A stretch of 64,000 nucleotides of DNA from NCBI GenBank assembly GCA_965178125.1, contig CBCXTV010000004.1:37027-101026 (forward strand). The letters run 5' to 3'. The notes beneath the pieces are model-generated. The model was not told the origin of the DNA, searched no databases, and worked only from the letters and a program-made list of their open reading frames with translations. A program made the position numbers and the translations under genes. Source of the DNA: Bilabrum cf. latius. Lineage: Eukaryota; Bigyra: Bicosoecida; Bigyra; Bicosoecida. Positions 8,556 through 16,291 of the stretch are shown here, in pieces. Position 1 is the first letter of the stretch; each line of letters begins with the position of its first letter.

Positions 8556-9183
8556 GTCGCTCCCTAACGTCTTCAGTGGCAGGTTCGGAAAAGACACCTC
8601 CGTAGGCACGCGACAAGTCCCGGTGAAGCGGGCTCGCACCGCGCTGGGCGGGAGATCGTGAGCGCTTAGAGGACCGGAGCTCTCGGGCGGGTGCGTGTCT
8701 CGACAAACTCCCTCTTGACCACGGGCGGGGAACGTGTAGGGCGGAAGCTAAAGACACCGTAAGTAGCGGAGGGCTAACATTCCGTCCTTCGGTGAGAGCC
8801 AAAAGTTCGAGTCTGCGAGAGACTATTATACGAAGTTCTCCCCTCCTCATACGTGCGCATAGCCTCCTCACGCGGTAGCGCGAGCGCGGGACCCGGACCT
8901 GTCCCTGATGGGCGTGAATCTGAACCCGGCGTACTCTCCTAGTCTGTCACTTCCACGACCTTGTTGTCGCGGAACCACTTGCACGGAGAGGAACCTGTCG
9001 TTCAAGCGGGTGCAGCCGGACGCGCAGGTGTAGTGCATCGCCTTGCATATGTGCACGGCCAAGTAGATGCCGGAACCGTAGAGGTATCACACTTCCCGCG
9101 GAGCTTGGGTGGGTCTTTCGCTGCTGTCGTCTGCTCCAGAAGGTTTGCGCCAAAAACCGGAAAACTTCTAAGACAGAGGTGGG

Positions 9184-9729
9184 ATGCCAGGAGCTCACGG
9201 TCCTGCCGGATTGGGGAGGTCCATGCCCACGCGAGCCGGGTACGCGTCCGAATCCCACGCGAGCCGTTCCCCACGGCGCACCGATAAGTGTCGGGACGCC
9301 GAGAGCAGGCACGCTGACGGCGCCAAGGACGCTCGTGGTCCGGCACGTGAGGAGCCTCTTGCGAAGCGCCGCGTCTCTGTTGAACACACAAATGACTCTG
9401 AGCTCCACCGTAACGTAACGTGCCATCACCACTCTCGATCTCGGAAAGGGCGGGAGTGCGCTCTTGCATTCGGAATGGGCGGGGATAGAGCCAGTCCAGC
9501 ATGTGTGGGCGTGAAGCCGGAGGAGTTGCTCTTCCTGGGAGCATGTGCGAGATTCCTTCTCCGCGGATCCTCTTTCGGCTTCGGCAGTCAGCAGCGCACT
9601 CTGTGGGAACGGCATTCTCCGTCGCCAACGCCGTGCATGAGAGCGCCTGCCGACAAAGTTTACGCCAAAAACCGCAAAACATGTGGGACAGAGGTGGGAT
9701 GCCTGGGGCTCGCGGTTATGACACATTAG
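9184..9729 (+). CDS. Possible chimeric ORF with Rep- and ZnB-like pieces (181 aa)
   Basis: The frame runs from ATG 9184. At 9291-9307 it encodes CRDAES, as in Rep residues 557-562. It continues with a DG..DAR.PAR.EP stretch like ZnB residues about 291-304, both in native frame. It then reads a block from the S tail (9378-9432) and a Q-leader block (9434-9628), the latter with a 39-bp insertion relative to its source. No intact domain is present. It may be a decayed patchwork or a chimera; expression is unknown. Confidence 0.3.
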   Translation: MPGAHGPAGLGRSMPTRAGYASESHASRSPRRTDKCRDAESRHADGAKDARGPAREEPLAKRRVSVEHTNDSELHRNVTCHHHSRSRKGRECALAFGMGGDRASPACVGVKPEELLFLGACARFLLRGSSFGFGSQQRTLWERHSPSPTPCMRAPADKVYAKNRKTCGTEVGCLGLAVMTH

Positions 9730-10002
9730 GAAGGTCCATGCCCATGTCACCGCCACCATGGCGACACGCGCCCAGACCTTGGAGGGTTTTTCAGTGGTGT
9801 CGCCTGCCGGGGAGGGTTTACGCGGAAAACCGGAGAACTTGTGCGTTTCGCGTTCCCGAAGCCCGCCATTACTCCGGGAGGGAGCCTGCCAACGAGGTGG
9901 TGCTTGGCGAAATGTGGTGGGTGGCGAAGATGTGGTACTTCGCCGTGCCTTTCTCTATGACGGCCAAGCGTGCACTCGCCATCGCGCTCGGACGCCACAG
10001 GA

Positions 10003-10150
10003 AGAGATCCCAGCACGCAGCTCCGCCGCCTCATCCAGGAGTAAGGCGAAGTCGAATCGTGAATAGCGCTTCGCACCTTCACAGAGCCGAGGATCACAGA
10101 TAGGCCCCGCCTCACAGAACCCAGCGCCATAGGGCAGAGCGTGAAGTACC
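10003..10150 (+). pseudogene. Fragment of S small coiled-coil gene, 3' end
   Basis: It aligns to 36590-36741, the last codons and 3' flank of the 156-aa gene in S (shared GCACGCAGCTCCGCC, CAGGCGAAGTCGA, AGAGGGCAGAGCG). It is clearly more diverged than the tandem copies, so it is an older capture or derives from a relative. It is not coding. Confidence 0.65.
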
Positions 10151-10567
10151 TGGCCGCTTGGCTTGGCCGGACCCCCGCCCGCCCTCCGCCGGCAGCTCCT
10201 CCCGTCCGTCCCTATGGAGGCAGATCCGCGTACCCATGCTGCGGCGGGATCCTGACACAATCCGTTCCTCTTAGTGTGTGGCCGTGGGGCATGAGTAGAG
10301 CAGCATCGGGCCCTCACCAGCCGTGGAACGGAAGCAGCTCTCCGTGCGGCAGCTGTGCGATGCACAGACCTTTTCCCAAAGATACGGATCCATTTTGCCG
10401 TCTTCCCGCGCATACTGCATCGCTCTGCAAAACTGCATTGCGCAGTGGATCCCGGAGCGTCGACTGCCAATAGCAGGCGGCCTCGCAAGGCCTTCATGGA
10501 CGCAGGATTTGGGCTTCTTCATCGTAAATTTGGGGTCTGCTCAGCGCGCGAAAATTCCAACGCTTCA

Positions 10568-10604
10568 AAATGGATCCGGACGTCGCGAGAAGGGAACTCG
10601 TTGC
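10568..10604 (+). pseudogene. Rep gene fragment
   Basis: A 37-bp block nearly identical to 39457-39493 of Rep (codons for MDPDVARRELV), with the same reading direction. It is too short to be functional. Confidence 0.7.
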
Positions 10605-11703
10605 TTGCTCACCTGTGCGGAGGGGTTGGATGCCCGATGTGCAAAAGAGAGGATATTGTCCGTCGGCGTTCTCTCTTCACCTTGTGCGGAAGGGTTGGGT
10701 GCCTGATTTCAGACAGAGAAGGTCTCGTCCGTCGGGAGCGCTTAGGAATACTTCCGGATGGGGCGTCCAGACGCGGTCCAGGACCTCCAGCTCGTCGGGG
10801 TCAATGTCGCCCGCGCCGTCCGTGCCTTTGACGCCCTCTGGATCGATGATGCCCACGATCTTTGTCATCTCGGACGACACACGTCCCAGCTGCTCTTTGG
10901 TAGTGCATTACCTCATTGACCCCGAAGCGTTGAATATTTAATGAAGACCCTTCGGAAGCTGACGAAGTTTGTCAGCTTGTCGGAGCGCAGCCTGGGTCCT
11001 TGTCAACAAACATGGAGGGTTTCGGGGGCGGATTTCCAGCGTTCCGCCTTGATTTCGAGTGCACCTCGAGGTCGGGATCGAAGCGGGGCGGGCGGTTCGT
11101 CATCCTCTGTGATACGCTTAGGAGGCGCCGACTTGATGCCCACCTTGTCCCCCAATCACTCCAGACGTAACTGGGGAACTCTTCCCGTCGTGGGCCGGGT
11201 ACGCCTCCGAATCCCACGCGAGCCGTTCCCCACGGCGCACCGATAAGCGCCGCTGCAAGCGTACCAAGAGGGGCGTACCAAGAGGTGCTTCCTTCGCTCG
11301 GCAGTGTGGCACTTCAAGCAGTAGAATGTGCCACTCCCAGCACGTAGGTGGAGTTTGCGAGCTGCCGGCCGACATGCTCGTGTGGTGACCTCCGGCGCAC
11401 CGATAAGTGCCGCTGCAAGCGCACCAATACTACTTCGCTTGGGAGCGTGGCACTTTAAGCAATGCAGTGCGCCGGTTTTCGTGCACGCCCAGTCGCGCGG
11501 ACGCCGCAGGTGGCTTGGCCGTAGGATAGAATTAGTGGCGGGTCGGTTTTGCATGTCTTCCCTCTCCTCTTGATATGGTACAGAAAGGCAAGAGCCTGAC
11601 GATGCAGACGGAACTCCTGGATTTCACCGCCACATTCCTAGTCAAGACAGCCCTCGACTAAACAGACGCCGAGTTATCTTGAGCAGCATCCCACGACGCA
11701 GTG

Positions 11704-12120
11704 ATGTGGACGGCAAGGGTGATGCCATGCTTTCCGGGCCTCCCATGTGACCGCTTTTTGCGTACCGAAACACTTTCCGAGGTCGACGCCCCGGCGGAGC
11801 ACGCCGGCGCGGCGGCAAGCGTCGATGTTGCGGGCGGCCCAGCCATGAGGTACATGATCAAGTACGCGGAAAGCACGCAGAGCGTCGTCAATCCGTTCGT
11901 GAGCCGCGAGTTCCAAAAGGTCTTCGAGCACATCCCCCCGGAAAGCACGCAGAGCATCGTCAATCCGTTCGTGAGCCGCGAGTTCCAAAAGGTCTTCGAG
12001 CACATCCCCCCGGAAAGCACGCAGAGCATCGTCAATCCGTTCGTGAGCCGCGAGTTCCAAAAGGTCTTCGAGCACATCCCCCGGATGATGTCGAGCATGC
12101 GGACGCCCTGCTCCGGATGA
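11704..12120 (+). CDS. Chimeric ORF: Q leader + ZnB piece + triplicated GT piece (138 aa)
   Basis: ATG at 11704. The first part derives from the Q leader (11728-11773). Next comes a ZnB N-terminal piece (EVDAPAEHAG...) in ZnB's own frame, then a piece of the S glycosyltransferase C-terminus in its own frame. The GT-derived 24-residue unit (72 bp, ESTQS.VNPFVSREFQKVFE) is repeated three times at 11869-12084. A fusion that keeps two native frames is notable, but no catalytic motif is present. It could be an expressed chimera or decayed DNA; identical copies lie in Q2 and Q3. Confidence 0.4.
   Translation: MWTARVMPCFPGLPCDRFLRTETLSEVDAPAEHAGAAASVDVAGGPAMRYMIKYAESTQSVVNPFVSREFQKVFEHIPPESTQSIVNPFVSREFQKVFEHIPPESTQSIVNPFVSREFQKVFEHIPRMMSSMRTPCSG
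11869..12084 (+). repeat. 72-bp tandem triplication of GT-derived sequence
   Basis: Three 72-bp units start at 11869, 11941 and 12013, derived from the GT gene around 34791-34860. Units 2 and 3 appear identical; unit 1 differs at one codon (GTC versus ATC). The single-copy source in S shows it was triplicated after capture. Confidence 0.9.
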
Positions 12121-12138
12121 TGTCGGCCATGCGGACGC

Positions 12139-12318
12139 TCTTCCCAGACCTTGCGCGGCAGCGGGACGAAAATGGAGCTCTCCCTGCACCGCAAGCACGC
12201 CGGAAACCTGGTGCACTTCCACGTATGCATGACGGACTCCGAGAGGTCGCATCGTTGTCGCGTGGCGGAGGATTTCATTTGGGCCGGCAGCAGGCCGAAT
12301 GTCGTGTACGGCTTTTAG
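12139..12318 (+). pseudogene. Rep fragments including HUH motif II; 48-aa mini-ORF at 12172-12318
   Basis: 12139-12168 matches Rep around 38845-38875, and 12170-12312 matches about 39155-39298. The second block starts with the native internal ATG (12172, Rep Met442). It keeps the HFH metal-binding motif in frame and stops at 12316-12318 (TAG), giving a 48-aa open frame. Differences from Rep are few. Rep motifs I and III and the helicase are absent, so it cannot act as an initiator. Confidence 0.7.
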
Positions 12319-12589
12319 GTACCGAACCCGAGCTCCCGGCAGCAGCGCAGGCGGCATGCTTGGGGCGGCACGTGGATCTTCGACGACGCCATTACGCTCA
12401 GCGATTGCGGGTCGAGGGTGCAGATCGACGCGCCGCAGTCGAAGCTCTTGGCGATGGTCGTGCCCCGGAAGTCGGGCCAGTGGATTCCTCATAGGCTGCG
12501 CTCGCGTACGATCTGGTATTTGGGTGGGGAGCAGTCGGCCGTGATCACCAACCTCAAGTGCCAGGCCTGCAGTCGGGTCAAGCAGGCGG
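12317..12589 (+). pseudogene. ZnC gene fragment (residues about 127-217)
   Basis: Nearly identical to 7416-7688, including the first C-x2-C...K of the zinc domain, then cut and joined to ZnB-leader sequence at 12590. After the junction its frame ends at 12621. It lacks the second Cys pair. Confidence 0.8.
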
Positions 12590-13577
12590 GAACGGCATTC
12601 TCCGAGTCTCTTTGCCGATGATGTCTGAGGAGAAACCGTCCGAGAGCATTGCTGTTTCCTTGGGAGACGGCCGCAATCTTCGTGGGCGTCAAGGCGCCGG
12701 TAATATGGGAAACGAGGGCGGCATGTTGGCGCGCGAGGTCGACGCCCCGGCGGAGCACGCCGGCGCGGCGGCAAGCGTCGATGTTCAGGCGGCCCCCACA
12801 TCGAGAGCGGCGGCGCGGAGGCGGCGTCCACGGGGATGCTCGGAGAGGAGAGCGGCAAGGCAGCGCCGAAGGAGGACGCCGAAGACGACGGCGGCAAGAA
12901 GACGGAGGAGGAGGATGCTCGCGACGTATGGTCAGACGCAGCCGCTTGGAAGGCGGGTGGCGGCGTGGCAGACGGGAAGGATGTCGGAACCTGGGGTTCA
13001 TGGAAGACGCCTGCGAAGTCGTCATGGGGGGAGCCGTACGTGCCGTGGCAGGTCGCGCCGGAGCCGGCGGAGGAGGCGACATGGACTTGCAACGCGTGCC
13101 AGGGCCTAAGCCCCGGTCAGAGTACTTCAAGAAGTGGAAGGACTGGATCCAACCAGTTTGCCGGGTGTGTTGCGACAAGTTCGACAACGCGACGCCGTGG
13201 TGGGTGAGGTGCAAGAATTGCAAAAACGAGTTTCCGGCGTACCGATTTCCCCAGATCCGCCGGAAGAGGGAGAACCTGCGCTACTTCTTCCCTGAGGACT
13301 GGTGCGCGAAGTGCCTGGTTGCGCGTGGCTGGAGTCTCCATGATGTCCGTTCCTCTGCGGGTGAAGCGAAGCGTTGGGTGCCAAAAGCTTGCGCGAATAC
13401 CGCTGACGGCGACAACGACGCTCGTGCTCCCGCGCGCGACGAGCCTTCTGCAGGGGACGCCGCCTCGTGCAGCAACGCCGTGCGTCAGAGTCCTTCGCGT
13501 GACGAGGCCTTGGACGATATCAACCGGGCCATGGAGCTTCTCCGGAATGCGGAGAAATTCATCTCCGCGATGCCATC
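12590..13577 (+). pseudogene. Degenerate ZnB copy with two frameshifts and deletions
   Basis: It follows about 2203-3276. Relative to ZnB there is a 1-base loss near 12785, loss of the RGGGRAVVPGGN-coding stretch near 12925, replacement of about 23 codons near 12975, and a second 1-base loss near 13103 that destroys the end of the first Cys pair region. The C-terminal zinc region after 13110 is well preserved and is used in the chimeric ORF 13081-13782. Confidence 0.8.
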
Positions 13578-13782
13578 GTGCACGCAGTGTGCGGTGGAGG
13601 ACCAGTTGATGCAGGGCAACTTCCCGGACGGCTACTGTTTCCGGATCCGCGCCACACTCGAGTTTTGGCATCAAGATCGTGTCGCGGCCAGGCTGTACGA
13701 CGGCGGCAAGAAGACGGAGAAGGAGGATGCTCACGGTATCGCCCTGATCATCTGCACGACTTCGTGGGGCTCCATGACGTAA
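13081..13782 (+). CDS. Chimeric ORF: ZnB zinc region + ZnC half-domain + ZnB piece + Rep motif C (233 aa)
   Basis: The first in-frame ATG is at 13081 (the frame is open further 5' only in a non-native ZnB frame). From about 13110 it encodes the ZnB CRVCC module and the second zinc module, to the ZnB C-terminus at 13577. It then gives a ZnC block (13579-13696) with CTQC, a 35-bp ZnB acidic-Lys block (13697-13732) and a Rep block (13733-13772) with the SF3 motif C. All four are in their native frames. The motif C Asn is Thr here (CTTSW versus CTNSW). It ends TAA at 13780. A function is not established. Confidence 0.4.
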   Translation: MDLQRVPGPKPRSEYFKKWKDWIQPVCRVCCDKFDNATPWWVRCKNCKNEFPAYRFPQIRRKRENLRYFFPEDWCAKCLVARGWSLHDVRSSAGEAKRWVPKACANTADGDNDARAPARDEPSAGDAASCSNAVRQSPSRDEALDDINRAMELLRNAEKFISAMPSCTQCAVEDQLMQGNFPDGYCFRIRATLEFWHQDRVAARLYDGGKKTEKEDAHGIALIICTTSWGSMT

Positions 13783-14144
13783 CGGCGAGCGAGAACATTG
13801 ACTGGTGGCGTGGCTGGAGGATCTCGGGAACACACGGCGGGCGAGCCGTTTTTCAAAAGGAGCACGGGTCCTTCGGGACGCCATTTCACTTACGGCGGGC
13901 GAGCCGTTTTCCGAATGGTGCGGGGGTCCTACTGATGCACACGGCGATCGCTGGTTCACTCACGGCGGGCGAGCCGTTTTCCGAATGGTGCGGAGTCCTC
14001 CAGATGACCACGGTGATGGGTGGCAGCATGTCATAGGCGCGCCGTCGGAAGCTTCCCCTTCGAGTGCTGCCTAAAACTGAGAAACGTGGAGATCCTAGCA
14101 TCGTATGGAGGCACGAGGTAACACCAGTGGGGTCCGTTCTCCGC
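13783..14144. repeat. Non-coding stretch with a thrice-repeated motif
   Basis: CGGCGGGCGAGCCGTTTT recurs at 13835, 13893 and 13973. The last two copies are followed by CCGAATGGTGCGG. Spacing is 58 and 80 bp. No gene is seen. Confidence 0.6.
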
Positions 14145-14561
14145 TTCAATTCCTGTCCCAAATCCGATTCCCATTTCGAGACCGAAAAAGGTGACCCGGA
14201 AAACGACGGTACTTATTTCTGAACCGTTTTCCGGACGCTTTCCGGGCCTCCCATGTGACCGCTTTTTGCGTACCGAAACACGTTCCGCGCGTGAGGAGCA
14301 GATGCGGATCTCCGCGGGGTCCTATTTGTGTCTTTTTTCGGGGGACGAAATCGGGCGCACTTCTCGTGCCGATTTGTGGTCGTCTCTGAAACCGGCTGCG
14401 AGTCGGGAAAGGTGCCCGAGATGCTCGTGTCCTTGGCTTCGTATTTCTCCGGGGGACGAAATCGGGCGCACTTCTCGTGCCGATTTGTGGTCGTCTCTGA
14501 AACCGGCTGCGAGTCGGGAAAGGTGCCCGAGATGCTCGTGTCCTTGGCTTCGTATTTCTCC
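14145..14561 (+). repeat. Relic of an older Q-Q junction, with 111-bp duplication (copy 1 only)
   Basis: 14145-14214 equals the Q end (about 15728-15797), and after TTA it continues with the Q start (14218 onward, as at 1739 onward). A Q-end/Q-start junction is thus fossilised inside Q. In copy 1 only, 14340-14450 is repeated in tandem at 14451-14561. Confidence 0.8.
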
Positions 14562-14627
14562 GCATATTCTTCAAACGCGGGCGGCAGTGGCTCCTGCGCG
14601 GGAGCTTCCCGAGTGGGTCCGTCGTGC

Positions 14628-14822
14628 AGTGCGCTGGGTAGGTCCGCAGGTCAAGGAGGCGTTCGCAGTTATAGACGTAGGTGGAGTTTGCGAGCTGCCG
14701 GCCGACATGCACATGTGGTGACCGGAGGTCACCACATGAGCATGTCGGCCGGCAGCTCGCAAACTCCACCTACGTCTATAACTGCGAACGCCTCCTTGAC
14801 CTGCGGACCTACCCAGCGCACT
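14628..14822. repeat. Near-perfect palindrome, 96-bp arms, 3-bp spacer
   Basis: The left arm is 14628-14723, the spacer GGA 14724-14726 and the right arm 14727-14822, with one mismatch seen. The right arm, read forward, encodes a diverged form of GT residues around NCERLLDLRTYPAH. A single copy of the inner half-arm is at 11342-11390. In copy 1 the 111-bp deletion starts exactly at the end of the right arm. Confidence 0.95.
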
Positions 14823-15727
14823 CCGCACAAGGAATTTAAGTTGCGGCGACACAGCTCGGACCCCGGCTTTTTTTTTGGCTGTTTCGGGGCCCCAAGAGGG
14901 CTCCCGGCCCCAAAAAGGGCAAAACGCGAGGTTGTGGTGGAAAAAATGGGCCCCAAGGAGCCCCCAAACGACGCAAAACGCCACGTTGTGGTGGATTTTA
15001 GAGCCCCTAAATCGCCCAAAAAAGACGCAAAACGCCACGTGGTGGTGGATTTTAGAGCCCCTAAATCGCCAAAAAAGACGCAAAACGCCACGTTGTAGTG
15101 GATTTTAGAGCCCCTAAATCGCCCAAAAAAGACGCAAAACGCCACGTTGTGGTGTTTTTTTTGAGCGTTTTCGGGGGGCTCGGAAGGGGACCCCCCCAGG
15201 ATTTGGCCAAAAATGGCCGATCCACACAAGGACTTTAAGTTGCGGCGACACAGTTCGGGCCCCGGTTTGTTTTTGCGGTTTGGGGGCCCCGAGAGGGCTC
15301 CCGGCCCCAAAAAGGGCAAAACGCGAGGTTGTGGTGGAAAAAATGGGCCCCAGGCAGCCCCCAAACGACGCAAAACGCCACGTTGTGGTGGATTTTAGAG
15401 CCCCTAAATCGCCCAAAAAAGACGCAAAACGCCACGTTGTGGTGGATTTTAGAGCCCCTAAATCGCCCCAAAGAGACGCAAAACGCCACGTTGTAGTGGA
15501 TTTTAGAGCCCCTAAACCGCCCTAAAAAGACGCAAAACGCCACGTTGTGGTGTTTTTTTTGAGCGTTTTGGGGGGGCCCGGAAGGGGACCCCCCCAGGAT
15601 TTGGCCAAAAATGGCCGATCCACACAAGGAATTTAAGTTGCGGCGACACAGTTCGGGCCCCGGGGTTTGTTTTGCTGTTTGGGGGCCCCAAGAGGGCTCC
15701 CGGGAGGCCCTAGAGTGGCCCTTCTCC
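14823..15727 (+). repeat. 398-bp higher-order repeat with 54-bp subrepeats
   Basis: 54-bp units (GACGCAAAACGCCACGTTGT...) start at 14970, 15024, 15077 and 15131, and again at 15367, 15421, 15475 and 15529. The larger unit, starting AATGGCCGATCC, recurs at 15212 and 15610 (398 bp). Since 54 is a multiple of three, long frames stay open on both strands; these are not regarded as genes. Confidence 0.9.
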
Positions 15728-16291
15728 GCTTCAATTCCTGTCCCAAATCCGATTCCCATTTCGAGACCGAAAAAGGTGACCCGGAAAACGACGGTACTAT
15801 TTCTGAACCGTTTTCCGGACGCTTTCCGGGCCTCCCATGTGACCGCTTTTTGCGTACCGAAACACGTTCCGCGCGTGAGGAGCAGATGCGGATCTCCGCG
15901 GGGTCCTAGTTGTGTCCTTTTTCGGGGGACGAAATCGGGCGCACTTGTCGTGCCGATTCGTGGTCGTCTCTGAGACCGGCTGCGAGTCGGGAAAGGTGCC
16001 CGGGAGATGCTCGTGTCCTTGGCTTCGTATTTCTCCGCATATTCTTCAAACGCGGGCGCACGTCTCCTACCGATTCGTGTTCGGTTTCCGAGGCCGATCG
16101 CGAGTCGGGAAATGCGCCCGCGATGCGCTCTCGATCTCGGAAAGGGCGGGAGTCCGTTCTTGCATTCGGAATGGGCGGGGAGTTGCTTTTCCTGGGAGCA
16201 TGTGCGAGATTCCTTCTCCGCGGGTCCTCTTTCGGCTTCGGCAGTCAGCAGCGCACTCTGCGGGAACGGCATTCTCCGAGTCTCTTTGCCG

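Larger units (their letters stand above)
8102..9183. other. Non-coding stretch after ZnC, with origin-like module
   Basis: It contains the 53-bp direct repeats and the stem-loop module (8303-8555). From about 8570 to 8930 there is purine-rich sequence with small hairpins (for example CCCGGTGAAGCGGG at about 8617-8630) that looks more structured-RNA-like than coding, but no RNA family is recognised. No gene is called. Confidence 0.4.
9287..11600. other. Patchwork region I: gene fragments and short repeats
   Basis: No intact gene is present. Recognisable pieces are the S-tail block (9378-9432), Q leader (9434-9628), the 3' end of the small coiled-coil gene of S (10003-10150), a Rep piece (10568-10604), an imperfect tandem duplication of about 70 bp (10605-10742), a block at 11200-11249 equal to 9238-9288, two related stretches at about 11247-11331 and 11396-11473, and one arm of the big palindrome (11342-11390). 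The rest is unassigned. Confidence 0.6.
1741..15799 (+). mobile_element. Segment Q, copy 1 (14,059 bp)
   Basis: The unit begins TTTCTGAACCG (1741) and ends ...GACGGTACTA (15799), where the next unit begins at once with the same start. It carries ZnB, the coiled-coil gene, the DDE transposase and ZnC in the first 6.4 kb, then about 7.7 kb of gene fragments and repeats. Copy-specific features are T at 7669, nine Gs at 8356-8364 (eight in the other copies), a 111-bp duplication at 14340-14561 and a 111-bp deletion after 14822. Confidence 0.9.

Noticed and set aside
8800-8830. tRNA-like T-loop GTTCGAGTC and group I intron-like GAGACTA
   Set aside because: No acceptor stem, D or anticodon arm, and no paired P7-type helix could be drawn.
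11674-13092. 472-codon minus-strand frame over patchwork II
   Set aside because: Opposite to known + strand fragments, reading them in non-native frames.
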